Source: JANYCG01 sp031418395
GTDB lineage: Bacteria > Pseudomonadota > Gammaproteobacteria > Burkholderiales > Burkholderiaceae_C
NCBI GenBank assembly: GCA_031418395.1
Contig: JANOXL010000437.1
Location: forward strand, 1 to 6,155
Reading direction: 5' to 3'
DNA: 6,155 bases
Shown here in pieces: positions 1-5,432 of this stretch (its first letter is position 1; every line of letters begins with the position of its first letter). The position numbers were made by a program, and so were the translations under genes. Under the pieces are notes generated by a model. It saw only the letters and a program-made list of their open reading frames with translations, did not search any database and had not been told where the DNA came from.

Positions 1-1
1 C

Positions 2-667
2 TCGCAACAAAGCATGGTGCTGGTGCCCGCCAACACGCCCGGCATCACCATCGTTCGGCCCCTCACTGTGTTTGGTTACGACGACGCGCCGCACGGCCAC
101 ATGGAAGTGGTGTTCAAAGACGTGGTGGTGCCCACCAGCAACATTCTGCTGGGTGAAGGCCGTGGTTTTGAGATCGCCCAAGGCCGCCTCGGGCCTGGGC
201 GCATTCACCACTGCATGCGCCTGACCGGCCTGGCTGAACGTGCGTTGGAGCTGATGTGCAAACGCGCGTCCTCACGCGTGGCTTTCGGCAAAACCGTGGC
301 CTCACAAACTGTCACGCAAGAACGCATCGCCGAGGCACGCTGCCAGATCGACATGTCGCGCCTCTTGACCCTGCGCGCGGCCTGGCTGATGGATACCGTG
401 GGCAATAAGGTCGCCAAAAATGACATCGCCATGATCAAAGTCGTCGCCCCCAACATGGCCTGCCAGGTGATCGACTGGGCCATGCAGGTGCACGGCGGCG
501 GCGGCATGTGTGACGACTTCCCGCTGGCCTACAGTTACACGGCAGCCCGCACGTTGCGCTTTGCCGACGGCCCCGATGAAGTACACCGCAATGCGATTGC
601 CAAACTGGAGCTGGGTAAATATGCGGCAAACCCAAAAGCCGTGGAAATGCCGATCACGCGCCCGTGA
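2..667 (+). CDS. Acyl-CoA dehydrogenase, ACAD10/11-like (C-terminal part; 5' end outside window)
   Basis: This is a flavin (FAD) enzyme that introduces the alpha,beta double bond into an acyl-CoA during fatty-acid or related acyl-CoA catabolism in the cytoplasm. The frame is open from base 2 (S-Q-Q-S ahead of the first ATG at 14), and the family's N-terminal half is missing, so the real start lies upstream and the ATG at 14 is internal. Visible family features are the middle-domain end (MVLVPANTPGI, then GHMEVVFKDVVVP), the start of the C-terminal helical domain (GPGRIHHCMRLTGLAERAL), the FAD/dimer-contact segment VIDWAMQVHGGGGM, and ADGPDEVHR near the end. This wording is typical of the ACAD10/11 branch. 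At the position where medium-chain enzymes carry the catalytic Glu (YEGT), this protein has Asp in ADGP (codon 566-568); I recall Asp as normal for this branch, so it is not taken as a defect. The natural substrate cannot be read from the sequence. Confidence 0.93.
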   Translation, partial: SQQSMVLVPANTPGITIVRPLTVFGYDDAPHGHMEVVFKDVVVPTSNILLGEGRGFEIAQGRLGPGRIHHCMRLTGLAERALELMCKRASSRVAFGKTVASQTVTQERIAEARCQIDMSRLLTLRAAWLMDTVGNKVAKNDIAMIKVVAPNMACQVIDWAMQVHGGGGMCDDFPLAYSYTAARTLRFADGPDEVHRNAIAKLELGKYAANPKAVEMPITRP

Positions 668-705
668 ACGTCATGCAAGGAATTAGGCTTGGTCAAATTT
701 GAGCC

Positions 706-751
706 GTTTGCCCAGAGCCTGTCGAAGGGCTTAGACAGGCTCTGCCCGAAC
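706..751. repeat. Imperfect 46-bp palindrome (REP-like intergenic element, possible terminator)
   Basis: The core at 714-743 is a 30-bp palindrome: AGAGCCTGTC (714-723) pairs perfectly with GACAGGCTCT (734-743). The stem continues inward through AAG/CTT (725-727 with 730-732) after one G/A mismatch, leaving a GG centre. Outward, 706-713 pairs with 744-751 at 5 of 8 positions. It starts 38 bp after the acyl-CoA dehydrogenase stop. The GAGCCTGTCGAAGGGC part matches a short palindrome I recall as scattered between genes of Comamonadaceae. It could end the upstream transcript or stabilise its 3' end, but no T-run follows it, so a classical intrinsic terminator is not demonstrated. Confidence 0.75.
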
Positions 752-827
752 CGAGATTCAGACTTCAACGTGCTGAGTCGACGGTTGCTGGCGTGTACCT
801 CAACTGCAAATAGCCGAAATTTAAACC

Positions 828-831
828 GGAG
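828..831 (+). promoter_or_regulatory. Ribosome binding site of the GST gene
   Basis: GGAG stands 6 nt before the ATG at 838 and fixes that start codon. The start also reproduces the exact N-terminal spacing of E. coli YfcG (Thr9, Asn11). Confidence 0.75.
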
Positions 832-837
832 ATTCCC

Positions 838-1554
838 ATGATCGACGTCTACTCCTGGCCCACGCCCAACGGCCATAAAGTCCACATCATGCTGGAGGAA
901 TGTGGCCTGCGGCTGGATCGGGACTGGCGTGCGATCCCCATCAATATCGGCACGGGGGACCAGTTCAAGGCGGATTTCCTCAAAATCAGCCCGAACAACA
1001 AAATCCCCGCGCTGGTAGACCCACATGGTCCAGGTGGTGGGCCGGACGGCAAGCCGATCTCAGTGTTTGAATCCGGCGCGATTTTGATTTACCTTGCAGC
1101 CAAACTCGGCAAATTCATGCCCAAAACGGACCGACAAAAGTACGAGGTCTTGCAGTGGTTAATGTTCCAGATGGGCGGCGTGGGGCCCATGCTCGGGCAA
1201 AACCACCACTTTCGCCTTTACGCGCCGGAGAAACTGCCCTACGCCATCGACCGCTATACCAACGAGGCCAAGCGTATTTATGGCGTGATCGACAAACAGC
1301 TGGCCAGCCACAAATACATCGCCGGGGGCAGCTATACGATTGCCGATATGGCGATCTTCCCTTGGCTGCGCAACTGGGCGAATCAGGGCATGGTGCTCAC
1401 TGACTACCCGCATTTGAAGGCGTGGTTCGACCAACTCGCCGAACGCCCTGCCGTGCAGCGCGGCGTGGCGGTGCTGGCAGCGCTGCGCAAACCGATTACC
1501 GACGACAAGTCACGCGATATTTTGTTTGGCAAGACGCAATACCAAGCGCGCTGA
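838..1554 (+). CDS. yfcG: Glutathione S-transferase, YfcG-like (Nu class) disulfide-bond oxidoreductase
   Basis: This 238-aa cytoplasmic protein has a GST fold: a thioredoxin-like N-domain (about residues 1-85) and an all-helical C-domain (about 90-210). The N-terminus MIDVYSWPTPNGHK aligns with E. coli YfcG without gaps, keeping Thr9 and Asn11, which contact glutathione in that protein. Further family marks are SPNNKIPALVD (the cis-Pro loop), FESGAI (Glu-Ser of the glutathione site), GGVGPMLGQNHHF, PYAIDRY and the C-domain capping segment YTIADMAIFPW. YfcG binds GSSG or two GSH and reduces disulfides rather than conjugating typical GST substrates; that function is transferred from the family. 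It is about 20 aa longer than the E. coli protein, mainly at the C-terminus. It stands 170 bp after the acyl-CoA dehydrogenase and beyond a palindrome, so it probably has its own promoter, although I see no clear -35/-10 pair. Other Nu-class members such as YghU are longer and fit less well. Confidence 0.9.
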   Translation: MIDVYSWPTPNGHKVHIMLEECGLRLDRDWRAIPINIGTGDQFKADFLKISPNNKIPALVDPHGPGGGPDGKPISVFESGAILIYLAAKLGKFMPKTDRQKYEVLQWLMFQMGGVGPMLGQNHHFRLYAPEKLPYAIDRYTNEAKRIYGVIDKQLASHKYIAGGSYTIADMAIFPWLRNWANQGMVLTDYPHLKAWFDQLAERPAVQRGVAVLAALRKPITDDKSRDILFGKTQYQAR

Positions 1555-1692
1555 TTCCACTATCTCCATCGTCAATAGGCCCTTTGACTCAGGACTTTGA
1601 GTAAACCCTATCGCGTCGAATTGAAAAACGCCGCGTATAAAGTGAATTACATGAATATTAGTGTATATTTTTAAGACAATTTTAGAAAATAA

Positions 1693-1710
1693 TAAATAGC
1701 AAACTATTTA
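1693..1710. repeat. Short AT-only inverted repeat
   Basis: TAAATAG (1693-1699) and CTATTTA (1704-1710) are perfect 7-bp arms around CAAA. A stem with only one G-C pair is weak, and in such AT-rich DNA it may be chance. It could mark the junction of an inserted fragment, but nothing else supports that. Confidence 0.35.
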
Positions 1711-1768
1711 ATAATTGCGAGACCTGATAGTTAGCTGTCCCCATTTATCTCAACAAAATATATAAATA

Positions 1769-1891
1769 TTAATTGCTCAATGGCAGAGGTTTTGTGGCAG
1801 CGCCGATGCGCAGCAGACGTGACAGGATGGCGCCCCAATCATCACACTGGTTAAAGCGACGGCACAACGTTGCCAGGCGTGGGTCAATCGC
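1769..1891 (-). pseudogene. Orphan 40-codon C-terminal reading frame, probable gene remnant
   Basis: On the minus strand the frame stays open for 40 codons after the TAG of the SIMPL gene, in the same frame, and ends at TAA (1769-1771). It reads AIDPRLATLCRRFNQ, then CDDWGAILSRLLRIG, then AATKPLPLSN. The first 30 residues have mostly G/C-ending codons and an amphipathic, helical, protein-like composition (CRRF, DDW, LSRLLRIG). The codons become AT-rich only at the very end, where the sequence enters the low-GC island. There is no ATG or ribosome site of its own; only an internal TTG is available. It is best read as the surviving end of a lost gene joined to the SIMPL 3' end, or less likely as a readthrough tail. 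I do not recognise the family. Confidence 0.35.
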
Positions 1892-2596
1892 CTATTTGAG
1901 TTGCACAGAGCCGGACACGTTGACCAATACCGTGCTGCGCCCAGCCTCTACGGGCACAGGCGCGTCCGACGATGCCGCACGCGCTTCCAAGGCCACCATG
2001 CGCGGGCGCGGCTGGGATCCCTGGTCATTGGCATTCACTGAAACCTCGCGCAAGGTATAGCTGCCAAATCCAAACGCCTTGGCGATGCCCTCGGCTTTGG
2101 CTTTGAAGCGCTCAATTGCCTGGGTTTGTGCGTCGCCTTCGACCTTGGCCCGTTGCTCACGGGAGAGGCCAAAACTCACGTTGCCCATGGTCAGCGTCTG
2201 GATTTTCCCTGCCGTCGTACTGATGCGGGCGAAATCGCGACCGTCCATCACCATTTCCACGGAGCCTTGCCAGCCGCTGATTTTGCCGTCCCGCGCATAT
2301 CGCGGGTACAGGCTGAAATTGCCGGTGCGCACGTCCATTTGACCCGGCTGCGCCGTCTTTTTGGCCTCTGCCAGCGCGGTGTCAAGTGCCACTTTGAGCT
2401 GATTCTGAACCGTGGCGGCATCGGGACCTTCACGCGTGGTGTTCATACTGATCGACAACAAATCTTGCTGCACCTCCACAGAGCCGCTGGCAGCCAGTTG
2501 CACCACATTTTGTGGCGGCGGTGCAAGTTGTTGGGAAAAAATGGCGGAGGCGGACAGTGCGAGCAAGCAAGCCGTCAAAAGTCGAAGGACGATCAA
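1892..2596 (-). CDS. SIMPL (DUF541, YggE-like) domain periplasmic protein
   Basis: A 234-aa exported protein. From the chosen TTG, residues 1-21 form a signal peptide (Arg5, then the hydrophobic run LLTACLLALSASAIF), followed by mature sequence from about Gln22. The SIMPL/DUF541 domain fills the rest: VVQLAASGSVEVQQDLLSIS at the start, YARDGKISGWQGSVEMVM in the middle, the helix AIERFKAKAEGIAKAFGFG, then LREVSVN and the terminal strand VLVNVSGSVQLK, which is the usual end of the family. E. coli YggE is linked to oxidative-stress protection; no enzymatic activity is established, so function here is only inferred. The start is set by GGAG at 2604-2607, 7 nt before TTG. An in-frame ATG at 2668 would add 24 residues but has no better ribosome site and gives a poorer signal peptide. 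The exported protein gene upstream ends 95 bp before this start, so the two may be co-transcribed. Confidence 0.87.
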   Translation of the reverse strand: MIVLRLLTACLLALSASAIFSQQLAPPPQNVVQLAASGSVEVQQDLLSISMNTTREGPDAATVQNQLKVALDTALAEAKKTAQPGQMDVRTGNFSLYPRYARDGKISGWQGSVEMVMDGRDFARISTTAGKIQTLTMGNVSFGLSREQRAKVEGDAQTQAIERFKAKAEGIAKAFGFGSYTLREVSVNANDQGSQPRPRMVALEARAASSDAPVPVEAGRSTVLVNVSGSVQLK

Positions 2597-2603
2597 TTCA
2601 AAT

Positions 2604-2607
2604 CTCC
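2604..2607 (-). promoter_or_regulatory. Ribosome binding site deciding a TTG start for the SIMPL gene
   Basis: Read on the minus strand, GGAG is followed by 7 nt and then TTG at 2596-2594. This spacing, and the signal peptide that begins at that codon, favour TTG over the upstream ATG at 2668. Confidence 0.6.
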
Positions 2608-2691
2608 AGGTAGCAAGGGTAATCCGAGCAGTGATCAGCGATAAAGGAAAATGAACCAACACAGCCATAGGCCGCGTCGCCAGCCTGCAAG

Positions 2692-3069
2692 CTAGTGGGA
2701 TGATACGTCGCGCGGATGCCGCTCTTGGTGGCGCAGTTGTTCACGCAACTCGCTGCGCTCTTGCGTCGAGAGATGTCGCTCAGGCGCCGCGGGTAAGGAG
2801 AGCCTCACAGGGGGTGCCGTTTCTTGCGGACGAGTTTTCTGCATCTGCAGCACCGTGCGCAAGTCTGAGCTGGTCACGGGTTTGGTGGCCGTCATGGGTG
2901 CTGCGGTTGGCAGCAACATCCCGCCTTCCATCGTTTGAACGTTGGTCACTGCGGATTGGGCATGCACCGGCACCCCGGCGCACTGCGAGAGAGCAAACAG
3001 GGGGACGACCCACCAGCTGAGATTTTTCACGGCAACTGTATAAAAGTTATGGATCACAAGATAACGCAT
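2692..3069 (-). CDS. Small exported proline-rich protein of unknown function
   Basis: I do not recognise a named family. The 125-aa product has a hydrophobic export segment (WWVVPLFALSQCAGVPVHA) with a fitting signal-peptidase I site, VHA before QS. The Cys in LSQC does not make a proper lipobox because Gln precedes it. The mature part (about 85 aa) is low in structure, rich in Pro, Thr and Met (GGMLLPTAAPMTATKP; RPQETAPPVRLSLPAAPERH). It ends in a charged helix, LSTQERSELREQLRHQERH, a type of tail I recall from several small exported betaproteobacterial proteins. The ATG at 3069 has GGTAGG 6 nt upstream. A GTG at 3030 would give a shorter, more classical signal peptide but lacks a ribosome site, and an ATG at 3105 is also possible. 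It is divergent from ompR, sharing about 150 bp of upstream DNA, and lies upstream of the SIMPL gene on the same strand. Confidence 0.65.
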   Translation of the reverse strand: MRYLVIHNFYTVAVKNLSWWVVPLFALSQCAGVPVHAQSAVTNVQTMEGGMLLPTAAPMTATKPVTSSDLRTVLQMQKTRPQETAPPVRLSLPAAPERHLSTQERSELREQLRHQERHPRDVSSH

Positions 3070-3124
3070 ATCCAGCCTACCAAGACGACCCCACAACGCG
3101 TGCAATTTCAGCGATGCGGCAACA

Positions 3125-3139
3125 TTTGTAACATACTGT
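3125..3139. promoter_or_regulatory. OmpR-like binding motif, distal copy
   Basis: TTTGTAACATACTG resembles the GTAACAT core of OmpR sites in enteric ompF/ompC promoters. It overlaps the -35 of the candidate ompR promoter and lies between that element and the TTGACA facing the divergent gene. It would therefore suit autoregulation and control of both directions. It is a candidate by similarity only. Confidence 0.35.
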
Positions 3140-3154
3140 CAAACCGGGCATAAA
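3126..3154 (+). promoter_or_regulatory. Candidate sigma70 promoter for ompR-envZ
   Basis: TTGTAA (3126-3131) and CATAAA (3149-3154) each match 4 of 6 consensus positions and are 17 bp apart. Transcription would start near 3161 and give a leader of about 55 nt. On the opposite strand a perfect TTGACA (plus-strand 3142-3137) could serve the divergent exported-protein gene, but its -10 partner is poor. The call rests only on pattern matching. Confidence 0.35.
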
Positions 3155-3192
3155 TCCACGACTTCGGTCAGTTTCGCCCTGCAAAATAGGCT

Positions 3193-3206
3193 CTGTTACA
3201 TATTTT
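3193..3206. promoter_or_regulatory. OmpR-like binding motif, proximal copy
   Basis: CTGTTACATATTTT resembles the GGTTACATATT part of the E. coli ompF F1 site and shares TGTWACATA with the distal copy, 67 bp away. It ends just before the ompR ribosome site, so a bound regulator would lie in the leader or over an alternative promoter. Confidence 0.35.
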
Positions 3207-3213
3207 GAGGGAG
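3207..3213 (+). promoter_or_regulatory. Ribosome binding site of ompR
   Basis: GAGGGAG just upstream of the ATG at 3217 fixes this start. An in-frame TTG at 3205 overlaps the ribosome site itself and is rejected. Confidence 0.8.
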
Positions 3214-3216
3214 TTT

Positions 3217-3969
3217 ATGAACCAAGTTGCCAGCCGCTCAGACAAGATTCTCGTCGTAGATGACGACGCCCGCATCCGCGACCTGTTGCGCCGCTACCTC
3301 GCCCAGGAGGGTTTCGAGGTGTTCCAGGCCGAAGACGGCAAGGCGATGAACCGCATTTTGCTGCGTGAAACCGTCGATTTGATCGTGCTTGATTTGATGA
3401 TGCCGGGGGAAGACGGCCTCTCCATCTGTCGCCGGCTTCGTGCCGCCAACGACCGCACGCCCATCATCATGTTGACCGCCAAGGGTGAAGACGTCGACCG
3501 CATCGTGGGCCTGGAGGTCGGCGCAGACGACTACCTGAGTAAACCCTTTAACCCGCGTGAGTTGCTGGCCCGTGTCCATGCCGTTTTGCGCCGCCGCCCA
3601 GCCATGGAGGCGCCTGGCGCGCCGTCCAGCGAAAACGAAACCGTGCAGTTTGGGCCGTTTGCCTTTGACTTGGGCGCCCGCACCCTGCACAAATCCGGCT
3701 CGGAATTGCCGTTGACCACCGGCGAGTTTTCCATGCTCAAGGCCCTGGTGCGCCACCCCCGGCAGCCGCTGTCGCGCGAAAAGCTGGCGCAATTGGCCCG
3801 TGGCCGCGAGTTCGAGCCCTTTGACCGAAGCCTGGACGTGCAGGTGTCGCGGCTGCGCAAGCTGGTTGAGATTGACGCCGCTTCGCCACGTTATATCCAG
3901 ACGGTGTGGGGCGTGGGCTACGTGTTTGTGCCGGATGGTGCTGCTGAGGCACGCCAAATGGCGGCCTGA
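3217..3969 (+). CDS. ompR: OmpR-family response regulator (OmpR)
   Basis: This 250-aa cytoplasmic transcription factor is the partner of the EnvZ kinase encoded just downstream. The receiver domain (about 9-128) aligns with E. coli OmpR with a 4-residue shift. It keeps the acidic pocket Asp15/Asp16, the phosphoacceptor Asp59 (IVLDLMMPGEDGLSICRRL), Thr87 and Lys109 (SKPFNPRELLARV). The winged-helix DNA-binding domain (about 145-242) keeps LTTGEFSMLKALVRHPRQPL, LARGREFEPFDRSLDVQVSR and YIQTVWGVGYVFVPDG, all very close to OmpR proper and not just to the wider family. In enterics OmpR-P controls porin and envelope genes in response to osmolarity and acid; the targets here are unknown. The ATG at 3217 has a strong ribosome site. 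Two OmpR-like motifs upstream suggest autoregulation. Confidence 0.95.
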   Translation: MNQVASRSDKILVVDDDARIRDLLRRYLAQEGFEVFQAEDGKAMNRILLRETVDLIVLDLMMPGEDGLSICRRLRAANDRTPIIMLTAKGEDVDRIVGLEVGADDYLSKPFNPRELLARVHAVLRRRPAMEAPGAPSSENETVQFGPFAFDLGARTLHKSGSELPLTTGEFSMLKALVRHPRQPLSREKLAQLARGREFEPFDRSLDVQVSRLRKLVEIDAASPRYIQTVWGVGYVFVPDGAAEARQMAA

Positions 3970-3998
3970 CGCGATTGCTCGCCAAGACCCGGCCCCCG

Positions 3999-5432
3999 AT
4001 GGACGACAGCGGCATCATGCCGCTGGAGACCATGCCCGCGCCCTTGGGCACACGCACGCGGCCAGGATTAAGTCTGTTTTGGCGCACCTTTTTCATGCTG
4101 GCGTTGTTGCTTTTGGGCAGCATCGGTGCCTGGCTGCAAACCCTGCGCGCGCTCGAACTGGATCCGCGCGCCGCTCAAACCGCCCAGCAGATTGCGTCAC
4201 TGGTTAATTTGAGCCGCGCCGCGCTGATTCACTCGGATTCCATCGCCCGTGTGTCGCTGCTCAAAACCATGACCGAGCAAGAAGGTGTGCGGATTTTTCC
4301 GCGCGAACCTGCTGACAAATTCGAACCCTTTGATACCGACGGTTTAAACCTGCGCATCTCGCAGGAACTGGAGCGTCGTCTGGGCAAAAGCACGCTGGTG
4401 GCCAACTCAGTCAACGGCCAGGCCGGGCTGTGGGTGGGCTTTGCGATTCAAGACGACAACTACTGGATGTTGACCGACCGCGCCCGCTTCGCCCCTGCGA
4501 CAGGCACCACCTGGGTGATCTGGCTAATCACGGCGGCGGTGCTCTCACTGGCCGGTGCGGCCCTGATCGCCCGGCTGATTAACCGGCCCTTAAAAGACCT
4601 GTCATTTGCCGCCAGCCGCGTGCGTGAAGGCGACATGAGCGCTGGTTTGGACGAACACGTCACCACCAGCGAAATACGCGAGGTGAATATCGGCTTCAAC
4701 CGCATGGCCGAAAAACTTTCCAAAATCGACCAGGATCGCGCCATCATGCTCGCGGGCATCTCGCATGACCTGCGCACGCCGCTGGCGCGCCTGCGCCTGG
4801 AGACCGAAATGAGCGTTGCCGACCCTGAAGCCCGCGCGCATATGGCCTCGGATATCGAGCAGTTGGACGCGGTGATTGATAAATTCCTGGACTACGCTCG
4901 CCCCGACAATGTGGAGCTGCACCAGGTGCGACTCAATGACGTAATCGAAGCCTGCGTGTATTCGGTCAAAGACTATCCAGATTTGCAGGTCAAGCTCGAT
5001 ATCCCGCCCGACGTGTTGGTGCTGGCTGATGAGGTGGAGCTTGGCCGCGTTTTGGGCAACTTGATTGAGAACGCCCGGCGCTATGGCAAAACTGCCCATA
5101 ACGGCACTACGTTGATTGATATTGCGGCGCGGGAGCGCGACCACTGGGTATTGCTCAAGGTGCGCGACCATGGACCGGGTGTGCCAGAGGCCATGCTCGC
5201 CAGTCTGACGAAGCCGTTTTTCAGGGGCGACACTGCCCGCACGGCGGCCAACGGTGCGGGCTTGGGCCTGTCGATTGTTGAAAAAACCCTACAACGTATG
5301 GGCGGCAAGTTTGCCTTGGTGAACGCTAAAACCGGTGGTTTGGCGGCCCACATCAAGTTGCAGCGCCCGCAAAGCAGTCGCACGGGATCACCCCGTGTGT
5401 CAGTGCTGTCCGGCGACAGTCTGTTTCAGTAG
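3999..5432 (+). CDS. envZ: EnvZ-family sensor histidine kinase
   Basis: An inner-membrane sensor kinase/phosphatase of about 477 aa for OmpR. From the ATG at 3999: a cytoplasmic tail, TM1 (about 27-46), a periplasmic region of about 120 aa, TM2 (about 172-191), then HAMP (192-245, NRPLKDL to IGFNRMAEKL). The H-box AGISHDLRTPLARLRLETEM has the phospho-His at 256 and Thr260 of the HxxxT phosphatase motif. The ATPase domain has its N-box (NLIENARRYG, Asn358), G1 (DHGPGVP, 390-396), F-box (KPFFRG) and G2 (GAGLGLS, 419-425). All catalytic elements are intact. After the ATPase domain there is a tail (QSSRTGSPRVSVLSGDSLFQ) with little sign of conservation. The start is uncertain: TTG 3975, ATG 3999, 4017 and 4032 are all in frame and none has a good ribosome site. 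Only 5-62 nt separate it from ompR, so translation may be coupled within one operon. Confidence 0.93.
   Translation: MDDSGIMPLETMPAPLGTRTRPGLSLFWRTFFMLALLLLGSIGAWLQTLRALELDPRAAQTAQQIASLVNLSRAALIHSDSIARVSLLKTMTEQEGVRIFPREPADKFEPFDTDGLNLRISQELERRLGKSTLVANSVNGQAGLWVGFAIQDDNYWMLTDRARFAPATGTTWVIWLITAAVLSLAGAALIARLINRPLKDLSFAASRVREGDMSAGLDEHVTTSEIREVNIGFNRMAEKLSKIDQDRAIMLAGISHDLRTPLARLRLETEMSVADPEARAHMASDIEQLDAVIDKFLDYARPDNVELHQVRLNDVIEACVYSVKDYPDLQVKLDIPPDVLVLADEVELGRVLGNLIENARRYGKTAHNGTTLIDIAARERDHWVLLKVRDHGPGVPEAMLASLTKPFFRGDTARTAANGAGLGLSIVEKTLQRMGGKFALVNAKTGGLAAHIKLQRPQSSRTGSPRVSVLSGDSLFQ
5381..5419. terminator. Two small hairpins at the convergent envZ/ispF junction (possible terminators)
   Basis: CACGGG-ATCAC-CCCGTG (5381-5397) and CTGTC-CGGC-GACAG (5406-5419) are perfect short stems inside the last codons of envZ. 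The second is followed on the plus strand by TCTGTTT. Neither has a proper T-run, and on the minus strand no T-run follows the first stem. They may help end transcription from both sides, but the evidence is weak. Confidence 0.3.

Larger units (their letters stand above)
1555..1891. other. 337-bp gap without an intact gene, including an AT-rich island
   Basis: This is the only gap over 300 bp. Directly after the GST stop there is only a weak 5-bp inverted repeat (ACTCA/TGAGT around 1587-1602), so no convincing terminator. From about 1621 to 1780 the GC content drops to roughly 26% (41 G/C of 160 by hand count), against GC-rich sequence on both sides. Within the island are an AT-only stem TAAATAG-CAAA-CTATTTA (1693-1710) and the string TAGCTGTCCCCATTTA (1732-1747). 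The right part (1769-1891) holds an orphan minus-strand reading frame, listed separately. The island looks like a scar from inserted or decayed foreign DNA, but no transposase, terminal inverted repeats or target duplication is visible. Confidence 0.7.

Noticed and set aside
535..1026. A 163-codon minus-strand open frame across the acyl-CoA dehydrogenase end, the palindrome and the GST start
   Set aside because: It runs antisense to two well-supported genes and through the palindrome, with no ribosome site or recognisable domain.
1587..1602. ACTCA/TGAGT inverted repeat after the GST gene as a terminator
   Set aside because: The stem is only 5 bp, low in GC and not followed by a T-run.
1651..1674. 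A 7-codon ATG-to-TAA frame in the AT-rich island as a leader peptide
   Set aside because: There is no ribosome site, no attenuator-like hairpins and no downstream gene on that strand.
2566..2596. LTAC near the SIMPL N-terminus as a lipoprotein signal
   Set aside because: The sequence fits the lipobox letters, but the Cys is at residue 10, in the middle of the hydrophobic stretch and too close to the N-terminus for signal peptidase II processing.
2126..2644. A 172-codon plus-strand open frame opposite the SIMPL gene
   Set aside because: It is antisense to a well-recognised exported protein and has no family features; it is a composition shadow.
3238..3957. A 239-codon open frame on the minus strand opposite ompR
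   Set aside because: It lies wholly antisense to a clear OmpR gene, its protein is rich in His, Gln and Arg with no recognisable motif, and it is the expected by-product of GC-rich codon use.
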